A stretch of 64,000 nucleotides of DNA from Chitinophagales bacterium (lineage in GTDB: Bacteria; Bacteroidota; Bacteroidia; Chitinophagales; Chitinophagaceae). Below, in pieces: positions 16,885-25,721 of the stretch. A program made the position numbers and the translations under genes. Position 1 is the first letter of the stretch. Every line of letters begins with the position of its first letter. Below the pieces are notes generated by a model. It ran no database searches and was not told the origin of the DNA. It worked only from the letters and a program-made list of their open reading frames with translations. The DNA lies in the NCBI GenBank assembly GCA_020636505.1, contig JACJXR010000002.1, positions 124,001 to 188,000 of the forward strand, in the 5' to 3' direction.

Positions 16885-17512
16885 AGAATCATTTTGACAG
16901 TACTAATATATTACTATGAATTGAGTTCTTCAATTAATAAAATAATGTATATCTGCTATGGTAAAACCCTTCCGTCACTTCGTGCCACCTTCCCTAAAAA
17001 CAGGGAAGGAGTTTTAGGGTTAGCTATGCAGCGCCGAAATGCAATAGTTCATCAAGGCAACCTCCGAGACCGATGAAGTTTTAGGTCTCGGCGGCATTCT
17101 TTGCCTCTTTCTTTTGACATGGAAATAAAGAGGCATAAAAACCATGAAACCACTTACACATAACAACAACGCCCCATATATCACCAATTGTTCGGGCGAA
17201 CAAAACACAAGCATTGATAATCAACCCGATACAAAAACACCCCCTCCCCCTATGGCAGAACAAAACGTAACAAAACGAACAAATTGGCATTAATCATCAT
17301 ATATAAACTCGAAAATCCATGAAAACACCGTGTAGACTGAAAAAATTCCCATCTTTTATTTTTCTATATTGAATAATTGAAATACCTTTGCCGTCCAATT
17401 CTCATATCGCTCTTTATTAAGATCGTATTTGGGAGAATTAAATTCTATAATTGACCTCATGAAATTCGGTCGATTACAGAATAATTCGTTAAAACCAAAA
17501 ACAGTAATTTAA
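16885..17512. other. 628-base non-coding region with a cluster of inverted repeats
   Basis: Four perfect inverted repeats: CCTTCCCT/AGGGAAGG (16988-16995 and 17002-17009), CCGAGACC/GGTCTCGG (17064-17071 and 17084-17091), TGCCTCTTT/AAAGAGGCA (17102-17110 and 17127-17135) and TTGTTCG/CGAACAA (17188-17194 and 17197-17203). No credible ORF. The left part may be a structured RNA, a terminator array for nothing upstream on this strand, or the remnant of a repeat element. The right part, from about 17370, is the rplK promoter and leader. Confidence 0.6.
17383..17390 (+). promoter_or_regulatory. Bacteroidetes -7 element (TACCTTTG) of the rplK operon
   Basis: Perfect TAnnTTTG match 122 bases before the rplK ATG; upstream TTGs at 17369 and 17377 are closer than the usual -33 spacing. 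The long A/T-rich leader between it and rplK may carry ribosomal protein autoregulation; no defined fold was recognised. Confidence 0.55.
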
Positions 17513-17956
17513 ATGGCTAAAGAAGTCAGCGGCTTTGTAAAGCTGCAGTGTAAAGGAGGCCAGGCAAACCCTGCCCCTCCTATCGGCCCGGCACTAGGTG
17601 CCAAGGGTGTGAACATCATGGAGTTCTGTAAGCAATTCAACGCTCGCACACAGGACAAAATGGGGAAAGTCCTTCCCGTTGTTATCACAGTTTATGCAGA
17701 CAAATCTTTCGATTTCGTAATCAAGACTCCTCCTGCTGCCGTGCAGTTGTTGGAAGCTTCCAAGAAAAAGAAAGGATCTCAAGAGCCTAACCGCAACAAG
17801 GTTGGTAAGGTAACATGGGCTCAGGTTGAAGAAATCGCCAAGGACAAAATGGCTGATCTCAACTGCTTCACTGTAGAAAGCGCCATGCGTATGGTTGCAG
17901 GTACAGCGCGCAGCATGGGTATCACGGTTTCAGGCGCAGCCCCATGGGACAATTAA
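17513..17956 (+). CDS. rplK: 50S ribosomal protein L11
   Basis: A 147-residue protein of normal L11 length with the N-terminal proline-rich segment (ANPAPPIGPALGAKGVNIMEFCKQFN) and the rRNA-binding C-terminal domain (SAMRMVAGTARSMGI). It binds the GTPase-associated centre of 23S rRNA. First gene of the rplK-rplA-rplJ-rplL operon. The usual upstream partners secE and nusG are not in front of it; the 628 bases upstream are non-coding. Confidence 0.98.
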   Translation: MAKEVSGFVKLQCKGGQANPAPPIGPALGAKGVNIMEFCKQFNARTQDKMGKVLPVVITVYADKSFDFVIKTPPAAVQLLEASKKKKGSQEPNRNKVGKVTWAQVEEIAKDKMADLNCFTVESAMRMVAGTARSMGITVSGAAPWDN

Positions 17957-17988
17957 TCCATTGATTCACCTTATTAAAACTTAGTGCA

Positions 17989-18684
17989 ATGGCTAAACTA
18001 ACAAAGAAAAGAAAAGCTGCAGAAGCTAAAATAGATAAAGAAAAGAACTACTCCCTTGCAGAAGCTGCAGGGATGATGAAGGATATCAACTGTACAAGTT
18101 TCGACAGTTCCGTTGACCTTCACATACGCCTTGGTGTTGACCCTAAGAAGGCAGACCAGGCTATCCGTGGTACGGTGACGCTTCCACACGGTACCGGTAA
18201 AACAAAAACCGTTTTGGTGCTTTGTACTCCTGACAAAGAAGCTGAAGCTAAAGCCGCAGGTGCAGACCACGTTGGTTTGGATGACTATATCCAAAAGATC
18301 GACGGTGGATGGACCGATATAGATGTGGTTATCGCTACTCCTTCCGTAATGCCTAAGATAGGTAGGTTGGGTAAAGTATTGGGTCCTCGTAACCTGATGC
18401 CAAACCCTAAGACAGGTACTGTTACCAACGACGTGGCATCTGCCGTAAACGATGTTAAAGGTGGTAAGATCGCCTTTAAAGTAGACAAAGCAGGTATCAT
18501 CCACGCCTCTGTTGGCCGCGTATCTTTCGAGCCTAACAAATTGGCTGAGAACGCTCAGGAATTGATCAACACATTGGTACGTATGAAACCTTCCACAGCT
18601 AAAGGTGTATACCTGAAAGGTGTGAGCATGGCAAGTACCATGAGCCCTGGTTTAACTATCGATACTAAAAGTGTAGCATCGTAA
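17989..18684 (+). CDS. rplA: 50S ribosomal protein L1
   Basis: A 231-residue protein, full length for L1, with the conserved blocks DLHIRLGVDPKKADQAIRG, GTGKTKTVLV and LGPRNLMPNPKTGTV. It binds the L1 stalk rRNA and in many bacteria represses its own operon. It starts 32 bases after rplK in the normal gene order. Confidence 0.98.
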   Translation: MAKLTKKRKAAEAKIDKEKNYSLAEAAGMMKDINCTSFDSSVDLHIRLGVDPKKADQAIRGTVTLPHGTGKTKTVLVLCTPDKEAEAKAAGADHVGLDDYIQKIDGGWTDIDVVIATPSVMPKIGRLGKVLGPRNLMPNPKTGTVTNDVASAVNDVKGGKIAFKVDKAGIIHASVGRVSFEPNKLAENAQELINTLVRMKPSTAKGVYLKGVSMASTMSPGLTIDTKSVAS

Positions 18685-18726
18685 ACGTGAAATTTGAAGG
18701 TTAATTATCCTTAAAAACATTTAGCA

Positions 18727-19263
18727 ATGGCAATGACAACCGCTCAAAAAGGTGAAGTGATAGAAGCACTGAAAGAGAAATTCTCTCAGTATGACAACTT
18801 TTACCTTACAGATACAGAATCTTTATCAGCAGACCAGACGAGCAAACTTCGTCGTATCTGTTTCGAAAAGAACGTGGAAATGAAGGTGGCTAAGAACTCC
18901 CTCATCCAAAAGGCTTTGGAGCAACTTGATACTGATCGCTACACAGGAGCATTCGACTCTCTGAAAGGGGTTACAGCATTGATGTTCTCCGAGTCTGCAA
19001 AAGAACCTGCTGTCATCATCAGCACTTTCCGCAAAGACAACAAAACCGAAAGGCCTGTATTCAAAGCAGCCTTCATCGATGGCGATGTATTTGTAGGTGA
19101 AGAGAACATGACAGTATTGAAATCGCTTAAGAGCAAAACAGAGCTTATCGGCGAGATCATCGGATTGTTGCAATCTCCTGCCAAAAATGTTATCAGTGCG
19201 CTTAACGCAGGTAACAAACTGGCTAGCCTTGTTAAGGCGTTGGAAGATAGAGCAGCATCATAA
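18727..19263 (+). CDS. rplJ: 50S ribosomal protein L10
   Basis: A 178-residue protein, normal L10 length, with the family pattern RRICFEKNVEMKVAKNSLIQKAL and a C-terminal helix (SALNAGNKLASLVKALEDR) that docks L7/L12 dimers. It anchors the L7/L12 stalk to 23S rRNA. It lies 42 bases after rplA. Confidence 0.97.
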   Translation: MAMTTAQKGEVIEALKEKFSQYDNFYLTDTESLSADQTSKLRRICFEKNVEMKVAKNSLIQKALEQLDTDRYTGAFDSLKGVTALMFSESAKEPAVIISTFRKDNKTERPVFKAAFIDGDVFVGEENMTVLKSLKSKTELIGEIIGLLQSPAKNVISALNAGNKLASLVKALEDRAAS

Positions 19264-19327
19264 ATACGGCTTCCAAGTCCAACTATATTAAATTTATTTT
19301 TGAACTGAAAATTAAAACATCATTACG

Positions 19328-19708
19328 ATGGCAGAACTTAAAGAATTCGCAGAACAACTCGTTAACCTTACAGTTAAAGAAGTTAACGAACTAGCACAGA
19401 TATTGAAAGACGAATACGGTATCGAGCCGGCAGCTGCAGCTGTAGCTGTTGCAGGTCCAGTAGCAGGTGGTGGCGACGCCGGTGCTGCTGAAGAGAAAAC
19501 ATCATTCGATGTTATCCTTAAGAACGCAGGTGCTGGTAAACTTAACGTCGTTAAAGTTGTTAAAGAACTTACAGGTCTTGGTCTGAAAGAGGCTAAAGAG
19601 ATCGTTGACGGCGCTCCTAAAGCAGTTAAAGAAGGTGTATCTAAAGCTGAAGCTGAAGATATCGCTTCTAAGCTTAAAGAAGCTGGTGCTGAAGTTGAGC
19701 TTGCTTAA
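19328..19708 (+). CDS. rplL: 50S ribosomal protein L7/L12
   Basis: A 126-residue acidic protein: an N-terminal dimerisation helix, an Ala/Gly/Val-rich hinge (around residues 37-52) and the C-terminal factor-binding domain (VVKVVKELTGLGLKEAKEIVDGAPKAVKEG). It forms the flexible stalk that recruits translation GTPases. Last gene of the operon, followed by a strong terminator; rpoB/rpoC, which often come next, are absent here. Confidence 0.98.
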   Translation: MAELKEFAEQLVNLTVKEVNELAQILKDEYGIEPAAAAVAVAGPVAGGGDAGAAEEKTSFDVILKNAGAGKLNVVKVVKELTGLGLKEAKEIVDGAPKAVKEGVSKAEAEDIASKLKEAGAEVELA

Positions 19709-19735
19709 TATCAAAGCAAAGTCAAAAAAGAAGTT

Positions 19736-19766
19736 AAGTCCCACCTATGGTGGGACTTTCTTTTTG
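19736..19766 (+). terminator. Rho-independent terminator of the rplKAJL operon
   Basis: A 10-base stem (19736-19745 with 19749-19758), 3-base loop, and a T-rich tail (TCTTTTTG) after it, 27 bases past the rplL stop. Confidence 0.9.
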
Positions 19767-19848
19767 TAACACAATCGTAAAAATAACCTCGCAGAATAGC
19801 ATAATATCAATATAGGCGTTATAATAGTGTGCGCATTGAAATTATAAG

Positions 19849-19856
19849 TAACTTGC
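19849..19856 (+). promoter_or_regulatory. Variant -7 promoter element (TAACTTGC)
   Basis: Lies 33 bases before the preferred ATG at 19889. It deviates from TAnnTTTG but matches the TAnCTTGC form also seen before aspS (23828-23835) and the glycosyltransferase gene at 48835-48842. Confidence 0.3.
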
Positions 19857-19888
19857 CGCACCACAATAAGAGGTTAGTCATATATAGC

Positions 19889-21310
19889 ATGAGGGGAATC
19901 TTTAAAACAAGTCTGCTTACTCCTATAATACTTCTCCTGATAAATCAACATGGTCTCGCACAGCAGTTCATTGGGCTTAACACCACCAAGTATGCCGGTA
20001 TACAGCATATGGCCACCAATCCCGCATGGGTTAACACTTGTGACAAAGGAACCGAGGTGATGCTGTTCTCCGCCAATGTATTGGCAGGCACCAATGCTTA
20101 CTCCGTGCGAAAGAAGTTTGTATTTGAAGGATTCAACGGCCAAGGTTTACCGGGTGTAGATTACTTCCCTGATGAGCAACGCTATCAAAAGCACTTATGG
20201 GCCAACCTTGAAATTAACGGTCCTGCCTTCTCCACCACTTACAAGGATGTTCATCACGTAGGTATGTTCACCAGAGTAAGGCAACTATATCGTGCGGGAA
20301 ACATTACAAGTTCGGAGTTTCTACTGATTGGCAATAAAGTTCCGGAGATATACAATGGACAAAATGTGGATTTCAAGAAAGCAGGATTTACCACACACAC
20401 ATTTGCCGAAGTGGGATTCACTTATGGTCAGACCATACGTGACGACAACTATCATATAGCTCGAGTAGGAGTTTCACTCAAATATTTGATGGGCTTTGTA
20501 GCGGGCAGCATATATACTGAGTCTTTGCAGTATCAGCAAAAAAGTGCTGACAGTATAGGATATATCAAGGGAGACCTCACCATACTGTACACACACAACA
20601 TGAATTCATTCATCGATGCCAATGTGCAAAATGACATTACGGGTTGGTTTCAAAGAGCGGGCCGATGGGGGCTTGGCTTGGATATAGGTGGACAGTATGA
20701 ATACCATCCTGATGGTAACCCCAACAAGGAGACACCGTATCTTTTCAGCATAGCAGCTTCCATCACAGATATCGGAAGCATAGGATATGTGGCGGATACA
20801 GGCAGTGGCACATACGAACTGAACATTGCCAATATTGATACTGCCCAATTCCTGAAGCGATATGAAGACATCGACCAGTATTTGATAAGGCTGCAACAGG
20901 ATACAGCTATAAATGCACACAACGGCGATATAGCACAGAAGTTTCGTGTAGGGCTACCGACAGCATTCAGATTAAACATTGACTACAATGCCACTGACAA
21001 GCTGAACTTCGCTGTAAACATATTGTTGAATATGAGAGGCAGTCGCAAACTATACAAGCCTGCATATGTCAGCTACTTCAACTTTACACCATCATATGGC
21101 GGCAAGAACTTCAAAGTAGGCTTGCCTTTCTCTGTGATAGGATATCAAACATTCGCAATAGGTACGGTATTACAAGTTGGTCCGTTCTATATGGGTTCCA
21201 CTTCGGTATTGTCGATGCTCATGTCAAGCAGGCTACGTAACATTGACGGATATGTCGGGTTCGCTTACAAATTCATAGATAAGAAAAAACAGTTCGGATA
21301 CTACAAATAA
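19889..21310 (+). CDS. DUF5723-family outer membrane beta-barrel protein
   Basis: A 473-residue protein from the ATG at 19889, which begins a signal peptide (MRGIFKTSLLTPIILLLIN, cleavage near QHGLAQ). A GTG 60 bases upstream would add a basic extension ahead of the signal and is less likely. After the signal comes FIGLNTTKYAGIQHMATNPAWV, the start typical of DUF5723 and related PorV/OMPP1-like barrels, then a series of alternating strands ending in VGFAYKFIDKKKQFGYYK. It is probably an outer-membrane protein of unknown function, perhaps linked to secretion or surface organisation. It is followed immediately by a bidirectional terminator. Confidence 0.8.
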   Translation: MRGIFKTSLLTPIILLLINQHGLAQQFIGLNTTKYAGIQHMATNPAWVNTCDKGTEVMLFSANVLAGTNAYSVRKKFVFEGFNGQGLPGVDYFPDEQRYQKHLWANLEINGPAFSTTYKDVHHVGMFTRVRQLYRAGNITSSEFLLIGNKVPEIYNGQNVDFKKAGFTTHTFAEVGFTYGQTIRDDNYHIARVGVSLKYLMGFVAGSIYTESLQYQQKSADSIGYIKGDLTILYTHNMNSFIDANVQNDITGWFQRAGRWGLGLDIGGQYEYHPDGNPNKETPYLFSIAASITDIGSIGYVADTGSGTYELNIANIDTAQFLKRYEDIDQYLIRLQQDTAINAHNGDIAQKFRVGLPTAFRLNIDYNATDKLNFAVNILLNMRGSRKLYKPAYVSYFNFTPSYGGKNFKVGLPFSVIGYQTFAIGTVLQVGPFYMGSTSVLSMLMSSRLRNIDGYVGFAYKFIDKKKQFGYYK

Positions 21311-21338
21311 AAAAGCCCCGACAAGTCGGGGCTTTTTT
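21309..21338. terminator. Bidirectional terminator
   Basis: A-run, GC stem GCCCCGA (21315-21321) / TCGGGGC (21326-21332), T-run. It begins at the stop codon of the DUF5723 gene and serves both it and the convergent lipoprotein gene ending at 21356. Confidence 0.92.
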
Positions 21339-21355
21339 ATTTAAGCTTTTTGATA

Positions 21356-21955
21356 TTATCTGTTCCTTTCAGGAATATTTGCTCTTATGTCGAAATAGAA
21401 CTTACACTTTTCGATCTTAACAGAATCGTTGTTGTTTTGCTCAGGCGCTGTTCTGTACATTACACCTTCCATATCGCCTCTGTAAAAACCACCTTCGTCG
21501 CCTGCAATGTTTATTTTGGCCATTGTTGCAGAAAGTGTCTTGTATATAGGACGACCTGCCTTATCTACCCTTGTGGTATCTATCATGGTCATATTCATGA
21601 TAGGGCTACCCTTTTCTCCCGGTATCGGATATTCCAACTTGCCTTTGTATTCTTCAGCAGTGAATACGATCATCAACCTACGGTCGAATATGCTGTCGTC
21701 TTTAACTCTTGCCACCAACACTTTGTTACCTACTGTATCTTCATAACCATATGCAGGTGAAAAGTAAGTGGTTTTACCGTTCAGCACACCGATCATTGAG
21801 CCAACTTGAACACCCTCCAACTCGCCATCGACAAATGGAGAAAGTGCTGCGCTGTAATCCTTATCAGGAGTAGCGTCGTAGGCACCATTGTTGCATGAGT
21901 ATAAAGCAGCCGCGCAAACCGAGACTATTGCGATAGATATAAGATGTTTCTTCAT
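21356..21955 (-). CDS. Putative lipoprotein, unknown function
   Basis: A 199-residue protein with a lipoprotein signal (MKKHLISIAIVSVCAAALYSC, Cys21) and a mature domain rich in beta-strands (GVQVGSMIGVLNGKTTYFSP, LMIVFTAEEYKGKLEYPIPG) suggestive of a lipocalin-like or beta-sandwich fold. Monocistronic, with its own terminator; the 65-base gap to aspS on the same strand makes read-through from aspS possible. I do not recognise the family. Confidence 0.75.
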   Translation of the reverse strand: MKKHLISIAIVSVCAAALYSCNNGAYDATPDKDYSAALSPFVDGELEGVQVGSMIGVLNGKTTYFSPAYGYEDTVGNKVLVARVKDDSIFDRRLMIVFTAEEYKGKLEYPIPGEKGSPIMNMTMIDTTRVDKAGRPIYKTLSATMAKINIAGDEGGFYRGDMEGVMYRTAPEQNNNDSVKIEKCKFYFDIRANIPERNR

Positions 21956-22020
21956 AGTACTATATTACCAGTATAAAGATAAGAATATGAATAGAAAATC
22001 AAAATATGGAGCAGTAACTG

Positions 22021-23805
22021 TCAATTGTTTTTTTTCGGCTCCAACACACTGATACTCAAATCGTCAAGCTGACTCGCGTCTACTTTCGACGGAGCGTCTA
22101 TCATCATATCTCTGCCGGCGTTGTTTTTCGGGAAAGCGATGAAATCTCTGATGGACTCTTTGCCACCCAACAACGAACACAGCCTATCGAACCCAAAAGC
22201 GATACCTCCATGTGGAGGTGCGCCGTATTCAAAGGCTCCCAATAAAAAGCCGAAACGTTCATTTGCTTCTTCTTTGTCCATGCCCAAGGCTGCGAACATC
22301 TTTTCCTGTACGTCACGCTCGTGTATTCTGATGGAGCCTCCGCCTATCTCTGTACCGTTAATTACAAGGTCGTATGCATAGGCCTTGATCTCGCCGTACT
22401 TGTCAGGTTGACCGAGCAGTTCCAAATGTTCCTTCTTAGGAGATGTGAACGGATGGTGCCTTGCAACCCATCTACCCTCCTCTTCGTCATGTTCCAAGAG
22501 AGGGAAATCAATAACCCATAGTGGCTTATAGTCATTCGGGTTGCGCAAACCAAGGCGTTTACCCATTTCCAGCCTCAACTCACTTATCGCCTTTCTTGTA
22601 AGATCTTCACCTCCTGCCAATATGAATACAATGTCTCCCGGTTTGGCATTACAGAATTCTGCAAGCTGTTGCTTACGCTCATCATCCAAAAACTTATCTA
22701 TACTGCTTTTATATGTACCGTCGGCATTACATTTCATGTATATCATGCCACTCATGCCTATCTGCGGTCTTTTCACCCACTCGGTCAGTTCGTCGATTTG
22801 TTTTCTTGTATAGTCTTCACAACCTTCCACAGCTATCGCCAATATGCTTTCCGCATCGTTGAACACTTTGAAGTCAAGCCCTTCCAACGCTTTACAGTTT
22901 ACAGTATTGCTCACCTTGCAGTTTGCGATCTTCATCTCAAAACGGATATCAGGTTTATCATTACCATAATCTCTCATTGCTTCCTCCCAAGTCATACGTG
23001 GCATTGCTCCTGCTATTTCCAAATTGTTCACTTCTTTCAACACATACTTGGTGAGCTCTTCAAAAGCTTGGATAATATCTTCCTGCTCCACAAAGCTCAT
23101 CTCACAGTCTATCTGTGTAAACTCAGGTTGCCTATCGGCACGCAATGCCTCATCGCGGAAGCATTTTACTATCTGATAGTATTTATCATAGCCACTCACC
23201 ATCAACAACTGCTTGAAGGTTTGTGGACTTTGCGGTAAGGCGTAGAACTGTCCTTTGTTCATGCTGGATGGCACGATGAAATCTCTTGCACCTTCAGGCG
23301 TTGACTTGATGAGGTACGGTGTTTCTATCTCGATAAATCCTGCATTGTCTAAATACGACCTTACTGCACGGTTTACTTTATGCCTCAAGAACATACTCCT
23401 TTGCAACGGTGCACGTCTAAGGTCAAGGTAACGGTACTTCATCAACAGCTCTTCTCCTCCATCCGTATCTTCTTCTATGGTAAACGGTGGCACAGCTGAC
23501 TTGTTCAATATCTTGAACGATGTCACTTCTATTTCCACCTCACCTGTCGGTATCTTGTTGTTCTTGTTGCTGCGCTCCAACACCTTACCTATCACCTGTA
23601 TCACATACTCTCTCCCAATAGGCTCGTTATCCAAATTCTTATTGAACTCCTCATTGAACAACAACTGTGTAATGCCATATCTGTCGCGCAGGTCTACGAA
23701 TGTAATGCTACCGAATTTGCGCACTGTTTGCACCCATCCGGCAAGCGTAACTTCCTTATTTACATCTTCTATCCTTAATTCTCCACAAGTATGCGAGCGG
23801 TACAT
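22021..23805 (-). CDS. aspS: Aspartyl-tRNA synthetase
   Basis: A 594-residue class II synthetase, the length of the bacterial type with GAD insertion. Seen in order: OB-fold anticodon-binding domain (AGWVQTVRKFGSITFVDLRDRYG), motif 2 (FRDEALRADRQPEFTQIDCEMSF), the GAD insertion, and motif 3 (GGIAFGFDRLCSLLGG). It charges tRNA-Asp in the cytoplasm. A variant -7 box (TATCTTGC, minus strand, 23828-23835) lies 22 bases upstream of the ATG. Confidence 0.97.
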   Translation of the reverse strand: MYRSHTCGELRIEDVNKEVTLAGWVQTVRKFGSITFVDLRDRYGITQLLFNEEFNKNLDNEPIGREYVIQVIGKVLERSNKNNKIPTGEVEIEVTSFKILNKSAVPPFTIEEDTDGGEELLMKYRYLDLRRAPLQRSMFLRHKVNRAVRSYLDNAGFIEIETPYLIKSTPEGARDFIVPSSMNKGQFYALPQSPQTFKQLLMVSGYDKYYQIVKCFRDEALRADRQPEFTQIDCEMSFVEQEDIIQAFEELTKYVLKEVNNLEIAGAMPRMTWEEAMRDYGNDKPDIRFEMKIANCKVSNTVNCKALEGLDFKVFNDAESILAIAVEGCEDYTRKQIDELTEWVKRPQIGMSGMIYMKCNADGTYKSSIDKFLDDERKQQLAEFCNAKPGDIVFILAGGEDLTRKAISELRLEMGKRLGLRNPNDYKPLWVIDFPLLEHDEEEGRWVARHHPFTSPKKEHLELLGQPDKYGEIKAYAYDLVINGTEIGGGSIRIHERDVQEKMFAALGMDKEEANERFGFLLGAFEYGAPPHGGIAFGFDRLCSLLGGKESIRDFIAFPKNNAGRDMMIDAPSKVDASQLDDLSISVLEPKKNN

Positions 23806-23827
23806 ATTTACTATTTTAAAAACGGCT

Positions 23828-23835
23828 GCAAGATA
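23828..23835 (-). promoter_or_regulatory. Variant -7 promoter element (TATCTTGC) before aspS
   Basis: On the minus strand, 22 bases before the aspS ATG; one of three similar TAnCTTGC elements in the window. Confidence 0.3.
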
Positions 23836-23925
23836 GCGTATTCAACCGATTGTTGATAAAAAGAAACAGGCATCCATACCAATATCTGTACCTTTCAGTA
23901 AGCCGTAACCCACCTGTACACAAGT

Positions 23926-25689
23926 ATGCCTTTGCGGAAACCAAATAAAAGAACGAAGATCGTACTCATAGTGGTATCTGCCATAGTATTGATACTCACC
24001 GTCGTAGGTTTCAGAGTTGCACACCATTACAAATCGATAGTAAAAGCCAAACTACCCGCCGCCATAGAAAAAGCATCCGAAGGTCGATACAAAATATCTG
24101 CAAAAAGAGTATACATCAATCTGCTCAACAGAAGCATCATACTCAAAGATGTTCATCTTTGGCCTGACTCGACAAATATGCAAAAAAGCATCGCCGACAG
24201 TACTGCCCAAAGACATTATTACGATATAAGGATTCCCAAGTTGAAGGTTAGCAGCATCATGTGGGACGAGCTTGTAGGTGGTACAGGATTCAGTTGCGGA
24301 TTGTTCGAGATAACAAAACCGAACATAGACATATTGAAACTCCCAAAGGCTCTATCCAAGAATTACGCAAAAAAGAAACGAGCTCTTAGCAACAATGACA
24401 TATCGATAAGCGATGTGCAACTGTTGAACGGGAATATCAAATACAGGATCGCAAGAGATGCCGACACTCCTGTTTTAAACTTTATAAACACCAACATAGC
24501 ACTTAACAATTGGAAATACGACCCGACAGGAGACAATAAGGGTAGGTTCTTATTATCAGACGATGGCATAGTACGAGTAGACTCTTTCAGATACAACATC
24601 CCTAAGTCGGACTACAGATTCAGTGTAAACAATATAGAACTCAACAGCGCAGAACATAAACTTACTGCATTGGACATGAAATTGGGGTTGACCATCAGTA
24701 CTGAGGAATACTTCAAACATGCCAAAAAAGAGTCTGAAATCTATGATATTCATTTCCCCACATTCGAAGCCAACAACATTGCATGGGAAACATTGTTTGC
24801 AGACAAGAAGCTGCTGATAGAAACCGTCTACCTGAATCACATAAACATCAATGTTCTTTTCAACCGCCTGCTACCTGACAATGCGGACAGCAAGAGAGGC
24901 AAGTACCCCAACCAGTTGTTGGATAAGTTAAAACTGCCAATCGACATAAAAACCTTGCATGTAAATAATGGCGAAATAGTCTACTCAGAAATCAGCGACC
25001 GAACAGGTAAGAAAGGCTCCATCAAATTCTCTGAAGCATCGGGCCTTATCACCAACATAACCAATATACCCGAACTAATAGACAGCAATAACATTTGTAC
25101 AGTAAAGCTCAACGGTAAGTTCAACACGTACTCAACCATTGCTGCCAATTTCAGATTCGTACTCGGAGACAAAAAAGGAACATTCTCTGTACATACCGTA
25201 CTGAAAAACCTACAAGCGCATCAGATAAACGAGCAGTCTAAAGTGTTTACGATGATAGCCATCAAATCGATGAATATGCATGAGATGACAATGGCGTTGG
25301 AAGGGAACGAAGACTATGCCAAAAGCAAGTTTGAAATGCGGTATAACAACATGTCCATACAGATATTGAAAGATGAGCAGGATGAATACGGCGACACAAA
25401 AAAGCAAGGATTCCTCAGTTTCATCGCCAACAACCTGATACTCTTTTCTCACAATCCAATGCCGGGCAAACCGATCAGAACAGTTAACACCTATGTTGAA
25501 AGAGACAGCTTAAAGTCCTTCTTCAATCTAATATGGAGAAACCTACACCAAGGTGTGCAAGAGAGCACCATACGCGACATGAACGTAATACGATTGATGA
25601 GGAAAAACCAAGACCAAGTATTCAGCAGCAAAGAACGAAAAGAAGAAAAGAGACGCAACAGAAAGAATAAAAAAAGAAGGAAGCCATAA
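23926..25689 (+). CDS. AsmA-like envelope protein with N-terminal membrane anchor
   Basis: A 587-residue protein with a basic N-terminus, one transmembrane helix at about 12-30, and the start of an AsmA/DUF748-type lipid-bridge domain (KAKLPAAIEKASEGRYKISAKRVYINLLNRSIILKDVHLW). The rest is a repetitive beta-strand pattern and the last 30 residues are strongly basic (KERKEEKRRNRKNKKRRKP). Such proteins sit in the inner membrane with a periplasmic beta-groove and are thought to move or support lipids between membranes. It is transcribed from its own unit; a near-consensus -7 box (TACCTTTC, 23889-23896) lies upstream. A TamB-like relative is encoded 2.3 kb downstream. Confidence 0.8.
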   Translation: MPLRKPNKRTKIVLIVVSAIVLILTVVGFRVAHHYKSIVKAKLPAAIEKASEGRYKISAKRVYINLLNRSIILKDVHLWPDSTNMQKSIADSTAQRHYYDIRIPKLKVSSIMWDELVGGTGFSCGLFEITKPNIDILKLPKALSKNYAKKKRALSNNDISISDVQLLNGNIKYRIARDADTPVLNFINTNIALNNWKYDPTGDNKGRFLLSDDGIVRVDSFRYNIPKSDYRFSVNNIELNSAEHKLTALDMKLGLTISTEEYFKHAKKESEIYDIHFPTFEANNIAWETLFADKKLLIETVYLNHININVLFNRLLPDNADSKRGKYPNQLLDKLKLPIDIKTLHVNNGEIVYSEISDRTGKKGSIKFSEASGLITNITNIPELIDSNNICTVKLNGKFNTYSTIAANFRFVLGDKKGTFSVHTVLKNLQAHQINEQSKVFTMIAIKSMNMHEMTMALEGNEDYAKSKFEMRYNNMSIQILKDEQDEYGDTKKQGFLSFIANNLILFSHNPMPGKPIRTVNTYVERDSLKSFFNLIWRNLHQGVQESTIRDMNVIRLMRKNQDQVFSSKERKEEKRRNRKNKKRRKP

Positions 25690-25703
25690 GGCTTCCTTCT
25701 TTT
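25672..25703. terminator. Bidirectional terminator overlapping the stop codon of the AsmA-like gene
   Basis: A 14-base stem (25672-25685 with 25690-25703) with loop ATAA; the TAA stop (25687-25689) lies in the loop and the left arm encodes the last basic residues. T-rich tail on the plus strand. The prolyl oligopeptidase gene converges from the other side. Confidence 0.85.
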
Positions 25704-25721
25704 ACTTTGATAATATTTTTA

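Noticed and set aside
16876..17076. 66-codon plus-strand frame in the rplK upstream region
   Set aside because: It runs through an inverted repeat, has no recognisable product and no neighbours in the same direction until rplK.
17020..17290. Minus-strand frames of 64-69 codons in the same region
   Set aside because: Short, overlapping each other in two frames, compositionally unlike proteins, and across hairpins.
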